DNA of 64,000 nt from Actinoplanes sp. DH11 (GTDB lineage Bacteria > Actinomycetota > Actinomycetes > Mycobacteriales > Micromonosporaceae), in assembly GCF_020873875.1 (NCBI RefSeq), contig NZ_JAHWGU010000008.1:248001-312000 (forward strand). Direction: 5' to 3'. Positions 1 to 10,096 of this stretch are shown here, in pieces. Below the pieces are notes generated by a model. It saw only the letters and a program-made list of their open reading frames with translations. It was not told the origin of the DNA and searched no databases. The position numbers were made by a program, and so were the translations under genes. The stretch's first letter is position 1. Each line of letters opens with the position of its first letter.

Positions 1-135
1 CCGGCCGAGCGACTCGCCTACCTACTGCATTTCGACCGGCACGTCAGCGCCCGGCTCAGTTCTGCCGCCCGGACGCAGTTGTACGCCCGTATCGCCGCCG
101 CTCGAACCGCCTCCCGTACTGGAGCCTCGTCGTGA
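1..135 (+). CDS. C-terminal end of an unidentified protein, cut by the window edge
   Basis: Frame 1 is open from the first base to a TGA at 133-135, giving 44 residues rich in Ala, Arg and Ser and ending TGASS. The stop overlaps the GTG start of the NRPS gene in a GTGA junction, so the two are probably translated from one mRNA. No motif identifies the protein. It is likely an earlier gene of the same biosynthetic operon; that is inference from the overlap only. Confidence 0.5.
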   Translation, partial: PAERLAYLLHFDRHVSARLSSAARTQLYARIAAARTASRTGASS

Positions 136-3100
136 TCGTCCGACTGCCGTCCCCCGTCGACGCGCCCACCGTTGCGGAAGCGCTGGATGCCGCCTTGCAG
201 GCGTATGCCTCCGAGCCGGCGATCGTCACAGCGTCGCGTACCTGGACGTACGACGACCTGGCCGGCGCCGTTCATGCCGTGGCTTGCGGCCTGATCCGCG
301 CCGGGGTGCCCACCGCGGGCGATCCGGTCGTGGCGGTGGTCCTCGACCGGTCTGCGGAGTTCGTCGCGACGGTGCTGGGCGTGCTCGCGGCCGGTGCCAC
401 CTACCTGCCGCTCGATCCGCAGGCTCCTGACAGCTACGTGCAGCAGGTCCTCGAGGAAGCGCGGCCGGTGCTGGTCGTGACCAGCGCCGGCCGCGCTGAG
501 CGCATCCGGACCGGGACCCAGGCGCGGGTGTGCGCCTACCCCGACCTGCTCAACGGCCCGGCCGTCGAGGTGTCCGGGGTGCCGTCAGCTGCGGCGTACA
601 TCATCTACACCTCCGGGTCCACCGGCACCCCGAAAGGGGTGGTGGTGCCGCACACGGCTCTGCTGAACTCGACCGCCGCCCGCACCGACGTGTACGGCCG
701 GGCCGGGCGGGTGCCGCTGCTGCATTCGCCGGCGTTCGATCTCACCACCGGGGTGCTGTTCTGGACCTTGCTGACGGGCGGAACGTTGATCATCGAATCG
801 ATGCCGCTGGCGGATGTCGCCGGCACCGTCGACCTGATCAACCGGCACCAGGCCACCCATCTGATCTACCCGGCGTCGCTGTACAGCGCCTTCCTCGACC
901 GGATCGCAGCCCAGCCCCCGGCCAGCCTCACCGCTGTGGGCATCGGCAGTGAACGGTGGAGCCCTGCCCTGATCGACCGGCATGCCGCGGTGATGCCCGG
1001 GGTGTCGCTGGTCAACGAGTACGGGCCGACGGAAGCGTGCGTCTGCTCCAGCTACTCCGTGGTCTACGACAGCGACACTGGGCATCGGGCGCCGATGAGC
1101 ATCGGCACGCCGGTCCGCAACACCGGCTACCTGATCCTGGACGCCGACGGCCAGCCCGCCCGGTCGGGGGAACTGGTCATCATCGGCGCGAACCTCGCCA
1201 CCGGGTACCTCAACCGTGACCAGCTGACCGAGCAGCGGTTCATCACCGTCGACGGAAAACGCGGCTACCGGACCGGGGACCTGGTCGAGCAGGCGCCGGA
1301 CGGTACCTTCGTGTTCCTCGGCCGCGCGGACCGGCAGATCCAGATCGGCGGGCACCGGGTTGAGCCGGGGCACGTGGAAACGGTCCTGATGGGCCATCCC
1401 GCGATCATGCAGGCCCACGTCGCCCCGCGTCCGGCGTCGGACGGCGGCGACGCTGCAGCGCTGATCGCCTACCTCGTCCCGATCCCGGGCCTGCACCGTG
1501 CCGGTGCCGACGATGATCCTGCGTTCATCGACGACTGCGACCGGTTCCTGCGCGGCCGGCTGCCGTCGTACCTGGTGCCCGCCACGTACGTCGTCCTCGA
1601 GGAGCTTCCCCGCACCGCAGCCGGGAAGATCGACGACCGCCGGCTACCCGACCCAGCTGGCACGGTGCACGACCCAGCGGATGCCGACGACGGCGGCGAC
1701 GTGCTGCTGCGCAGCCTCGCCGCCCGGGCCGCCACCATCCTCGGCGTCCCGCGCCTGGCGCCCAGCGCGTCGCTGACGCAGCTGGGCGTCAACTCGCTGG
1801 CGCTGATCAGACTGGCCGCTGCGATCACCGCCGACCACGGGGTCGACGTGCCGATCAGCGCGCTGTTCGCCGCCCGCACGATCACCGATGTCGCCGGCCT
1901 CGTCCGCAAGGCGACCCCGGCCGCCCGGACGATCGAACCCGGCACAAGCGAGCCGCGCGGCAGCTATCCGCTGAGCGGTCAGCAGGCACAGATCTGGGTA
2001 CTGACCCAGCTGGCACCGGACGCCCGCGCCTACAACACCCAGTTCTCCCTGCACCTGCACGGGCCGGTCGACGTCGACGCGTTGCAGGCGGCACTGACCA
2101 GCATCGTGGCGCGGCACGAGATCCTGCGGACCACCTTCCACGACAGTGCGACCGGCCCGGTCCAGGTCGTGCACCCGCCCTGGCCGGCCATCATCGACCT
2201 GGTCGACCTCTCCGGCCTCGAGAGGACGGACCGCGACGCGGCCCTGGCCAGCCGGATGCAGGCCGCCGTCGGCGTCGGTTTCGACATCGCCGCGTTGCCG
2301 CTGGTCCGCTGGCACCTGTTCCGGCTCGCCCACGACCAGTGGCGGCTGCTGCAGGCCGAGCATCACTTCGCCCACGACGGCTGGTCCGCGCAGCTGTTGC
2401 TGGCCGAGCTGCGCGACGCCTACACCGCGATCGTCGAAGGCCGCGATCCGGATCTGCCGACGCTGGCGGTGCAGTACCGCGACTACGCCAGCTGGTACCA
2501 GCGGTGGCGCACCACCACGGACTTCACCGCCTACACCGACTATTGGCGGAAGCAGCTCGACGACTGCCCAGCCGACGGCGCGACGTTCACACCGGACCGA
2601 CCCCGCCCGGCTGTCCGGTCGTTCCGTGGCGACCGGATCGACACGCACATCCCCGCCGTCGTCGTGCAACGCGTCGACGAGCTCGCAGCCCGGCACGGCG
2701 TCAGCCGGTTCGCGGTGTTCCTGTCCGCGTTCGCGGTACAGGTGTGGCAGCACACCGCCCGCAGCGACATCGTCGTCGGCTCGGCCCTGGCCAACCGGCG
2801 GCTGCCGGGCACCGCCGCGCTGCTGGGCATGTTCGTCAACGCGCTGCCGCTGCGCGTCCACGTCGACCCGGACGCTGGCGTCGCTGATCTGCTGCACGCC
2901 ACGATGACGATGCTGCTCGGTGCGCAGGACCACCAAGAACTTCCGCTGCTCGACCTGCTGGCCCACCTGGACCGGCCGCGCGATCCCGGCCACAATCCGC
3001 TGTTCAACGTCATGTTCGCGTTTCACGACACGCCCCGTCCCCTCATGCAGATGGGGCCGGTGCAGGCGCAGCTCGTCATCGAGCACAACGCCACCGCCAA

Positions 3101-6100
3101 GGGCGACGTCAACGTGGTCTGTGTCCCCGACCCGGACCACGACGGCACCGGCGGTATGACGGTGCTGTGGGAGTACGACACCGACCTGTTCGACCGGGCC
3201 ACCGTCGACCGGCTGCTGTCCGGGTTCGCCACGATCCTCGGCCGGCTGCCGGACAGCAGCGACCGGGCTGTCCGGCACCTGGACCTGCTCGGCGCCGACG
3301 AAACCTGCCGCATCCTCACCGCCAGCCGGGGCCTGCAGGAGCCACTACCGCACGACACCCTGCACGCGGGATTCGCCGCGGCCGCGGCCGCACAACCCGA
3401 CGCGGTCGCCGTGGTCCACCGCGGCGCCCGGTGGACCTACCGCGACCTCGACGAACGCGCCGCCGTCCTGCAGGCGCGTCTGGCCGCCGTTGGGGTACGC
3501 GCCGGTGGCGTCGTCGCTGTCGCCTGTCCGCCCGGTATCGACCTGATCACCGCGATCCTCGCCGTGCTGCGCAGCGCAGCCCTGTACGTCTGCCTGGACC
3601 CCGACCAGCCCGCCGCCCGCACCGGCGAGATCCTCACCGACGCCGGCGCCCGGATCATCATCACCACCGGTCACACGGTTCTGGATCCCGACGCCGTCGG
3701 AGCCAGAACGGTCGTCACCGCCGACGACCTCCCGCCGCTCGACGCCTCGGCCACGCCCGCACCACAACCGGTGGAACCGGGCGACGGCGCCTACCTGGTC
3801 TACACCTCCGGGTCGACCGGCACCCCGAAGGCCGTCGTCACCACGCACGGCAACGCGTGCACCGCCATTCACGCCCGAACCCGATTCCTACACGACGCCG
3901 GCACCGGCGCCGGGCCGGTCACCACACTGATCACCCTCCCGGCCATCTTCGACGTCGGCCCACACATGATGATGTGGACGTTCTGGTCCGGTGGCACGGT
4001 CGTCTTCCCGGACAGCCCGGATCAGATCCGCGACCCCAGCGCGCTGCGCGTGCTGATCGAGACTGCGGGGATCACGCACGTCAACTTCACCGCCTCGTTC
4101 TACCGGCAGTGGCTGACCGCGGTTCCCGCCGGCTGGCAGCCCCGGTTGCAAGTGGTCGCTGTCGGTGGCGAGCCGTGCACACCGCAGGACGTGCGCACGC
4201 ACGCGGAGCTGCTGCCCGCGGTCGCGTTGGATCACGAGTACGGGCCGACCGAAGGCACCGTCTGGTGCACGGCGCAGCGGCTGCACCCGGCAAGCCCCAA
4301 CCGGATGTCGCGGGTGACCGTGGGCGGGCCACTGGTCAACTACACCGTCGCGGTTCTCGACCCGGCCAGCAATCTGGCCCCGGCCGGCGCTACCGGCGAG
4401 CTGGTCATCGGCGGGCCCGGCGTCGCCGCCGGATACCACCGGCGCCCGGACCTGACCGGCCAGCGGTTCGTCACCCCGGCAGCCGGGCCGTTCGTCGGCC
4501 AGCGGCTCTACCTCACCGGGGACCGGGCCCGGCTCACCGACACCGGTTTCGAGATCCTCGGCCGTACCGACGACCAGGTGAAGATCCGCGGTTTCCGCGT
4601 CGAACTCGGTGAGATCACCACGCAGCTACGCGCCCACCCCGATGTCACCGACGCGGCCGTGCTCGTCCACGGTGACGGCGACGCCGCCCGCCTGATCGCG
4701 TACGCCGCCACCCCGGGTTCGCACACCGGATTCGGTGAACGGCTGCGCGCCTGGCTGGTCCAGCGGTTGCCGGCCTACATGATCCCGGCCGTGTTCATGG
4801 TCGCCGACCAGCTTCCCCGAACCTCGACCGGGAAGATCGACGCCAAGGAGCTGGCCGCGCTGCCCGCAGCTGGCGGTCCGGAGCCAGGGCACGGCCCCTC
4901 GACCGACCAGCAGTGGCTGCTGGCCCAAGTGTGGCGCGACGTCCTGCAGCAACCGGCCCTCGGCATCGACGACGACTTCTTCGCCGCCGGCGGCGACTCG
5001 CTGCAGGCTATCCAGGCCGCGGCCCGGATCACCGCCCTCGGTGTCACCGTCAGCGTCGCCGAACTGCTCGCCGCGCCTACCGTCCGTGCCCTGGACATCC
5101 TGCTCACCAACCGCCCCGCATCGGCGGGCATCGCGGTCACCGACCGGCGACCGGTCGGCACCACCCTGGCCACCACACCGATCCAGGAATGGTTCATCAA
5201 CCTGGGCCTGGTCGACCCCGACCACTTCCACCAGTCCCGGCTGTTGCGGATCCCCGCCCACAGCGACCTGGCCCGCCTCCGGGCAGCGCTGTCCTGGACC
5301 GCTGGCCGGCACGACGCCTTCCGCACCCGATTCACCCGCACCGGCAAGACGTGGACGGTAGTCCTGGCCGATCAGGTGCCGGCCGACCTGATCCGCGAAC
5401 ACACCCTGCCCCCCGATACCGGCACCCCGGTTGCTGAGCAGCTCGAGGTGGCCCTGCGAGGGCTGCACGAGCAGATCCGGATCGCCGACGGCCGCCTCGC
5501 GTCGTTCACGATCATGCACGATCCCACCGGTGCGAGCTGGCTCTACCTGATCGCCCACCACCTCATCGTCGACGTGGTGTCCTGGCAGATGCTGCTCGCC
5601 GACATCGAGCACGCGTACCAGCTACTCACCGACGGGCGCCCGCTGCCGCACGGCTGCGCACTCGGCCTACCGTCACTCGACAGCACCGCCACCGTGCAGC
5701 CGGCGCCGGATCTGCGCCGCTGGGAGGCGCTGGCGGCCGCCGCCACACCCCGCCTCGGCACCGGCCGGCGCGGCACGGCCACACTCGCCGATCGGGTCCA
5801 GCTCACACGGCAGCTGTCGGCCCGGGCTGGCACGTACCTGCGTCTCGAGGTGCCACGCCTGCACGGGATCACCGCGCACGCGGTCCTGCTCGCCGCCCTG
5901 AAACGAGCGATCACGCCGGCGAGCACCGGCATCGGCCTGTACGTGTGGCTGGAGGGTCACGGCCGCGGTGTGGCAGGCACCCGAGGCGCCGACCACGCCG
6001 TCGGCTGGTTGACCTCGCTGCATCCGGCCCTGTTCACCGTTGACGACGGGCTGCCGGCCCGGCTCGTCGATGTGGCCACCAGCATCCACCGGCAGACCTC

Positions 6101-7229
6101 CGCCGCTGCGGACGCCGCCGCCGGGCTCGGTGACGCGGTGCTCCGCAACCCGGGCTCGGCGCTGTACCAACAGCTGGCCGCGGCGGGTCTTCCGCAGATC
6201 ACGTTCAACTACCTCGGGCAACCAGCCGACTCGACCGATCGGCTCCTGCAGCCCGTCGCCGCTCCTGAGGGTGCCACGATCGGCGCGAGCAACGTGCTGC
6301 CGACACCGTTCGACCTCACCGTCGCCCCCGCATCGGACGGCACCGTCACCTGCCGCTTCTCCGTCGACCCGACGGTGCTCGACCCGGCACAAGCAGCCCA
6401 GGTCGCGGACCGTTTCACCGCCGAGCTCGAAGCTGCCGCCCGGCTGATCCCCCTCACCGGCGCCGCAGTCGGTCCTGCCCGCCGGACCCTGTTCCTGATC
6501 CACCCGGTCGGCGGGCTGCTCGACTGGTATCTGCCCCTCGTCAACGGCCTCGGCCCCGGCTGGGAGTGCTACGGCATCCCCCGCGACCGGGCCTGTGCCG
6601 ACACGACGATGCAGGACCTGGCCAGCCGGTACCTGGCCCTGATCAGGGCGGCCCAACCCGACGGCCGGTACGTCGTCGGCGGCTGGTGCCTGGGCGGGCC
6701 CCTGGCATACGAAATCGCCCGCCAGGCGCACGCCGACGGCGACGGCGACCGGATCGACGAGGTGATCCTGCTCGACCCGCCCCGCGCCGAACGGCCCCGC
6801 AACCCGCACGCCGTCCTGATCTCGCACATCCACAACGCCTGCCCGCACCAGAGCCGGACTGCGGTCGTCGACGCGCTCGCCACGACCGGCCAGCTGCCCG
6901 TCGAGCAACGCGCGGCAGCACTGGTGGACCTGCTCGGGCCGGTCGTGCCCGGCCGAGCCGACCCGCAGCTACTGAGCCAGCTGGTGATGCGGCTGACCGA
7001 CCACGCTGCGATGTCGGCCTGGCAACCCACCGCCACGGTGGGCCGGATGACCCTCTACGTCCCGCAGACCGGTACGCCCGACCACGACGACGCCGTAGCC
7101 ACCTGGCAGCCCTACAGCCGTGAACTCACCGCCGTAACCATCCCGGGAGATCACGAAAGCCTGCTCGTCACCGCCGAACTGATCGGCTACCTCGACGCCC
7201 CGTCAAGGCCCGGCAGCGATGACAGCTGA
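132..7229 (+). CDS. Dimodular non-ribosomal peptide synthetase, A-T-C-A-T-E-TE
   Basis: This 2365-residue cytoplasmic enzyme should activate two amino acids, join them, epimerise the peptidyl residue and release the product. In order: adenylation domain 1 (about 15-510; YTSGSTG at 159, EYGPTE at 296), carrier 1 (Ser555 in LGVNSL), condensation (about 630-1070; HHFAHDG at 744), adenylation 2 (about 1090-1590; YTSGSTG at 1224, EYGPTE at 1369), carrier 2 (Ser1623 in GGDSL), epimerisation (HHLIVDVVSW at 1809, FNYLG at 2025), thioesterase (about 2110-2360). The first module has no condensation domain, as expected of an initiation module. The thioesterase motif is GWCLGG, so Cys2186 replaces the usual Ser; Asp2215 and His2341 could complete the triad. 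The GTG start overlaps the preceding stop. Substrates cannot be assigned with confidence by eye. Confidence 0.95.
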   Translation: MIVRLPSPVDAPTVAEALDAALQAYASEPAIVTASRTWTYDDLAGAVHAVACGLIRAGVPTAGDPVVAVVLDRSAEFVATVLGVLAAGATYLPLDPQAPDSYVQQVLEEARPVLVVTSAGRAERIRTGTQARVCAYPDLLNGPAVEVSGVPSAAAYIIYTSGSTGTPKGVVVPHTALLNSTAARTDVYGRAGRVPLLHSPAFDLTTGVLFWTLLTGGTLIIESMPLADVAGTVDLINRHQATHLIYPASLYSAFLDRIAAQPPASLTAVGIGSERWSPALIDRHAAVMPGVSLVNEYGPTEACVCSSYSVVYDSDTGHRAPMSIGTPVRNTGYLILDADGQPARSGELVIIGANLATGYLNRDQLTEQRFITVDGKRGYRTGDLVEQAPDGTFVFLGRADRQIQIGGHRVEPGHVETVLMGHPAIMQAHVAPRPASDGGDAAALIAYLVPIPGLHRAGADDDPAFIDDCDRFLRGRLPSYLVPATYVVLEELPRTAAGKIDDRRLPDPAGTVHDPADADDGGDVLLRSLAARAATILGVPRLAPSASLTQLGVNSLALIRLAAAITADHGVDVPISALFAARTITDVAGLVRKATPAARTIEPGTSEPRGSYPLSGQQAQIWVLTQLAPDARAYNTQFSLHLHGPVDVDALQAALTSIVARHEILRTTFHDSATGPVQVVHPPWPAIIDLVDLSGLERTDRDAALASRMQAAVGVGFDIAALPLVRWHLFRLAHDQWRLLQAEHHFAHDGWSAQLLLAELRDAYTAIVEGRDPDLPTLAVQYRDYASWYQRWRTTTDFTAYTDYWRKQLDDCPADGATFTPDRPRPAVRSFRGDRIDTHIPAVVVQRVDELAARHGVSRFAVFLSAFAVQVWQHTARSDIVVGSALANRRLPGTAALLGMFVNALPLRVHVDPDAGVADLLHATMTMLLGAQDHQELPLLDLLAHLDRPRDPGHNPLFNVMFAFHDTPRPLMQMGPVQAQLVIEHNATAKGDVNVVCVPDPDHDGTGGMTVLWEYDTDLFDRATVDRLLSGFATILGRLPDSSDRAVRHLDLLGADETCRILTASRGLQEPLPHDTLHAGFAAAAAAQPDAVAVVHRGARWTYRDLDERAAVLQARLAAVGVRAGGVVAVACPPGIDLITAILAVLRSAALYVCLDPDQPAARTGEILTDAGARIIITTGHTVLDPDAVGARTVVTADDLPPLDASATPAPQPVEPGDGAYLVYTSGSTGTPKAVVTTHGNACTAIHARTRFLHDAGTGAGPVTTLITLPAIFDVGPHMMMWTFWSGGTVVFPDSPDQIRDPSALRVLIETAGITHVNFTASFYRQWLTAVPAGWQPRLQVVAVGGEPCTPQDVRTHAELLPAVALDHEYGPTEGTVWCTAQRLHPASPNRMSRVTVGGPLVNYTVAVLDPASNLAPAGATGELVIGGPGVAAGYHRRPDLTGQRFVTPAAGPFVGQRLYLTGDRARLTDTGFEILGRTDDQVKIRGFRVELGEITTQLRAHPDVTDAAVLVHGDGDAARLIAYAATPGSHTGFGERLRAWLVQRLPAYMIPAVFMVADQLPRTSTGKIDAKELAALPAAGGPEPGHGPSTDQQWLLAQVWRDVLQQPALGIDDDFFAAGGDSLQAIQAAARITALGVTVSVAELLAAPTVRALDILLTNRPASAGIAVTDRRPVGTTLATTPIQEWFINLGLVDPDHFHQSRLLRIPAHSDLARLRAALSWTAGRHDAFRTRFTRTGKTWTVVLADQVPADLIREHTLPPDTGTPVAEQLEVALRGLHEQIRIADGRLASFTIMHDPTGASWLYLIAHHLIVDVVSWQMLLADIEHAYQLLTDGRPLPHGCALGLPSLDSTATVQPAPDLRRWEALAAAATPRLGTGRRGTATLADRVQLTRQLSARAGTYLRLEVPRLHGITAHAVLLAALKRAITPASTGIGLYVWLEGHGRGVAGTRGADHAVGWLTSLHPALFTVDDGLPARLVDVATSIHRQTSAAADAAAGLGDAVLRNPGSALYQQLAAAGLPQITFNYLGQPADSTDRLLQPVAAPEGATIGASNVLPTPFDLTVAPASDGTVTCRFSVDPTVLDPAQAAQVADRFTAELEAAARLIPLTGAAVGPARRTLFLIHPVGGLLDWYLPLVNGLGPGWECYGIPRDRACADTTMQDLASRYLALIRAAQPDGRYVVGGWCLGGPLAYEIARQAHADGDGDRIDEVILLDPPRAERPRNPHAVLISHIHNACPHQSRTAVVDALATTGQLPVEQRAAALVDLLGPVVPGRADPQLLSQLVMRLTDHAAMSAWQPTATVGRMTLYVPQTGTPDHDDAVATWQPYSRELTAVTIPGDHESLLVTAELIGYLDAPSRPGSDDS

Positions 7230-7343
7230 CGGCATCTGGCCTCTTCGCCGCAGCCGGAGACCGGTAGTCCACGGTCCGGCAAGCGCCGGCATGGCCCCTG
7301 CTGACCCCCGTCGCGGGGCGGAAGATCTGGCATGGAGATCGAC

Positions 7344-8288
7344 ATGAAATATCCCTGGCTGACGGTCGTCTACCGGCCTGACGACTTCGCCCCCGCCTTC
7401 CTCGAGCGGGCCACCCAGCGGATGGTCGCCGCCTCCACCGAAGACGCGGACAGGGCCGGCTTCCGCTACCGGGCCATCCCGCACCACGAGTTGATACCCG
7501 GCTGCAGCGACCGGCCGCAGCTCTGGCATCACGGCCACGACCTGCTCCAGGACCGGCAAATGTTCCAGGTCGACGACTTCAGCAGCGATCCCCAGGCGCA
7601 TCGTCACCTGGCCGCGATCCACCGCACCGTGAAGGCCAGCAATTCGATCCTGCTCAACCAGGCCTTTGGCGCCCCGGAATACCTGACGACCGACAAGCTG
7701 GCCATCAGCCAGCACGCCCGCAGCCTCGGCCTGCCCGCCGCGACGACGGTCGCCGTCCCGTTCGGCCGGTACGCCCGCACGGCGCTCCCGCTGATCGACG
7801 CGCAGATCGGAGCGGGCCCCTACATCCTCAAACCGCGGGAAATGGGCATGGGCTTCGCAGTGCTGAAGGCCGAAACCCGTGAACAGTTGGCCGCCGGGCT
7901 GGATCTCACCGCGCAATCGGGCACGGCGTACATCGTGCAGCCCTACCTGCCCAACGACGGAGATGTCCGGGTGTTCGTCGTTGCCGGTCAGGTCGTGGTC
8001 AGCGAGCACCGCCGCCCCGCGCCCGGCTCCTATCAAGCCGGTACCAGCCAAGGCGGCACTGGTAGCGGAGGTACGGCCACCGTCCGTATGGAGGCCAACA
8101 GCGTCCGCGTCGCGGAAAGCCTCGACGCCGCGTGCCTGCAAGTCGACTGGCTGCTGACCGAGGACGGGCCCATCGCGAACGAATGGAGCGCCGGATTCGG
8201 CGGTCACCTCGCACTCCCGGCAGACGAACGCGCCCGCTGGAGCGCCGCCTACTTCGCCTGGGCCCGCACGGTGTGGTCGCCGAACTGA
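7344..8288 (+). CDS. ATP-grasp family ligase
   Basis: A 314-residue protein with an ATP-grasp fold: an ATP-binding Lys in YILKPREMGMGFAV (about 155-168), a second strand in IVQPYLPNDGDVRVFV, and a metal-binding Asn/Glu end in GPIANEWSAGFGG. Such enzymes activate a carboxylate as an acyl phosphate and couple it to an amine, as in RimK-type ligases. It follows the NRPS by about 110 bp on the same strand and may extend or cap the NRPS product or make a building block; that role is inferred. I prefer the ATG at 7344, which has GGAG at 7334-7337 six bases upstream, over the in-frame ATG at 7332. Confidence 0.85.
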   Translation: MKYPWLTVVYRPDDFAPAFLERATQRMVAASTEDADRAGFRYRAIPHHELIPGCSDRPQLWHHGHDLLQDRQMFQVDDFSSDPQAHRHLAAIHRTVKASNSILLNQAFGAPEYLTTDKLAISQHARSLGLPAATTVAVPFGRYARTALPLIDAQIGAGPYILKPREMGMGFAVLKAETREQLAAGLDLTAQSGTAYIVQPYLPNDGDVRVFVVAGQVVVSEHRRPAPGSYQAGTSQGGTGSGGTATVRMEANSVRVAESLDAACLQVDWLLTEDGPIANEWSAGFGGHLALPADERARWSAAYFAWARTVWSPN

Positions 8289-8354
8289 CACCACCACCTG
8301 CATTCGCCATCAAGCCCAGCACACGCCCGACACGACAGCACAGGAGCGCCGACC

Positions 8355-8834
8355 ATGACCGCCACCGGCATCTCGCCCACCGACAGCCGCCACCCTGTCA
8401 TCGCCCAGCACGCCCGCACCTACGCCGCGACCGGCGGCCACCAAGGCCACCTGTGGAACGGCGCCCCCACTCTGCTGCTGACCACCACAGGTCGAGCCAC
8501 CGGCCTACCGCGCCGCACGCCCTTGATCTACGGCAGGTACCACGACAGCTACCTGGTCGTTGCCTCCAATGCCGGAGCGAACGACCATCCCGACTGGTAC
8601 CTCAATCTCCTGCAGACCCCGCACGTCACCATGCAGGTGATCAACCGAATCATCACCGCCCGGGCCCGCCCCGCAACCGATGCAGAACGCCTGACCTGCT
8701 GGGCGATCATGACCGCTCGCTGGCCGGACTATGACTCCTACCAGAGCCGGAGCTCGCGAGTGATCCCGATCGTCGTCCTCGAACCGACGACGGCTCAGCA
8801 TCCGGCGGCGAAGCCGGCAGGAGGTCGGCGGTGA
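8355..8834 (+). CDS. Deazaflavin (F420)-dependent nitroreductase family protein
   Basis: A 159-residue protein of the DDN family, small split-barrel enzymes that use F420 or flavin in hydride transfers. Diagnostic stretches are TTTGRATGLPRRTPL (about 37-51) and the NAGANDHPDWYLNL block (about 67-80). Length fits the family. Its end overlaps the next gene in a GTGA junction, indicating translational coupling. Beside an NRPS it may tailor the peptide redox state; substrate unknown. Confidence 0.88.
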   Translation: MTATGISPTDSRHPVIAQHARTYAATGGHQGHLWNGAPTLLLTTTGRATGLPRRTPLIYGRYHDSYLVVASNAGANDHPDWYLNLLQTPHVTMQVINRIITARARPATDAERLTCWAIMTARWPDYDSYQSRSSRVIPIVVLEPTTAQHPAAKPAGGRR

Positions 8835-9952
8835 CCGGCATCGACATCACGAGCGCCGTGGCCGCGGCAACAGAACGCTCAGTAGCCGCGGCTGCGCTTG
8901 CCGGCCGAGACGACGGTGACCACGCCGGCGACCTGTCCGAGTCATCGGCACCGTCGCCGGCTCCACGCGACGGCCTGCCTCGGGAAGTCGTCGACGGGAT
9001 CCGCGAGAGTGGCCTGCTGAGGCACTTCGTGCCGGAAGGGCTCGGCGGAGCGGACGGGCAGGTCGCGGACAGCCTCGCACCGCTCATCCAACTGGGCCGC
9101 GCGGATCCCTCCGCCGGCTGGTGCGCCTCCCTGATGACCTCAGCAGCACGGATGGCGACCCACCTGCCAGCCGCAGGGCAACGTGACCTGTGGTCCGCCG
9201 GACCCGACGTGATGATCGCCGCCACGCTCAGGCCGGCAGGGACCGCCACACCCGTCGACGGCGGCTGGATGCTCGACGGACCATGGCTCTACGTCAGCGG
9301 CATCACGCACTGCCAGTGGGCCCTACTTTCCACCACCAGCGGTGACGAACAGCGGTTCATGCTCGTTCCGCAGAAGGCATGCGCCATCCACGACACGTGG
9401 AACGCGGTAGGAATGCGCGCCACCGGAACCCACACCGTGCTGGTCCAGCAGTCCTTCGTCCCGCAGAGCCACTCATTCACTCGCGAGCAACTCATCCACG
9501 GGCAGCACACGACCGGCCGGCCGGTCCCGCACGAGGCGATATTCGGCCTCTTCTTCGCCGCCCCGCTGCTCGGCGCTGCGCAGGGCATGCTCGAGACCTG
9601 GCGGCAGCATCGCCGAACCCGACGAGGCACCGAACACGGCACCTCCCGGGAACTCGGAGCGGCGGTCGGCTACCTCGGCGCCGCCGAGGCGATGCTGTCC
9701 CACGCCGCTCACATCGCCGACACCGGCGATCTCGACGACGAAACGACCCTGCGATGCCGGGTCTACCACGCCACCGCCGCCGACCTCATCGCCCAGACCA
9801 CCACCATGCTGTTCCGCGCCGCGGGCACGGCGGCGGTCGACGCCAGTCACCCGGTGTCCCGATTCTGGCGTGACATCACCACCGGACTCATGCATCCGGC
9901 TCTCGACCTACCGATCGCGGCAGCCGACTACGCCCGTCTCAGCCAGACGTGA
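8831..9952 (+). CDS. Acyl-CoA dehydrogenase-fold oxidoreductase (flavin monooxygenase-like)
   Basis: A 373-residue protein resembling the HsaA/DszC branch of the acyl-CoA dehydrogenase superfamily, which includes flavin-dependent monooxygenases as well as dehydrogenases. Visible features are REVVDGIRESGLLRHFVPEG near 50, the LGRADPSAGWCASL stretch, a central WMLDGPWLYVSG strand, and a C-terminal helical domain containing the FWRDITTGLMHPA segment. The GTG start lies within the stop of the nitroreductase gene. It probably oxidises or hydroxylates a pathway intermediate, perhaps carrier-bound. The exact reaction cannot be read from sequence. Confidence 0.82.
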   Translation: MTGIDITSAVAAATERSVAAAALAGRDDGDHAGDLSESSAPSPAPRDGLPREVVDGIRESGLLRHFVPEGLGGADGQVADSLAPLIQLGRADPSAGWCASLMTSAARMATHLPAAGQRDLWSAGPDVMIAATLRPAGTATPVDGGWMLDGPWLYVSGITHCQWALLSTTSGDEQRFMLVPQKACAIHDTWNAVGMRATGTHTVLVQQSFVPQSHSFTREQLIHGQHTTGRPVPHEAIFGLFFAAPLLGAAQGMLETWRQHRRTRRGTEHGTSRELGAAVGYLGAAEAMLSHAAHIADTGDLDDETTLRCRVYHATAADLIAQTTTMLFRAAGTAAVDASHPVSRFWRDITTGLMHPALDLPIAAADYARLSQT

Positions 9953-10096
9953 CAGCACAGCCATCACCCGCCGCCTGCGGTCATTCATATAGGTGATATG
10001 TGCGATTCTTCCCGAACGACTACGACTGGTAATGTCACCCGATCACCAGCTCAACCAGCGCAAACATCAGCGAATCAACTGTCAAGGAGTGCAGCA

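Noticed and set aside
1644..3278. Long antisense open frames inside the NRPS, nar and phosphoketolase genes
   Set aside because: They are phase shadows of strongly biased genes and carry no motifs or ribosome sites.
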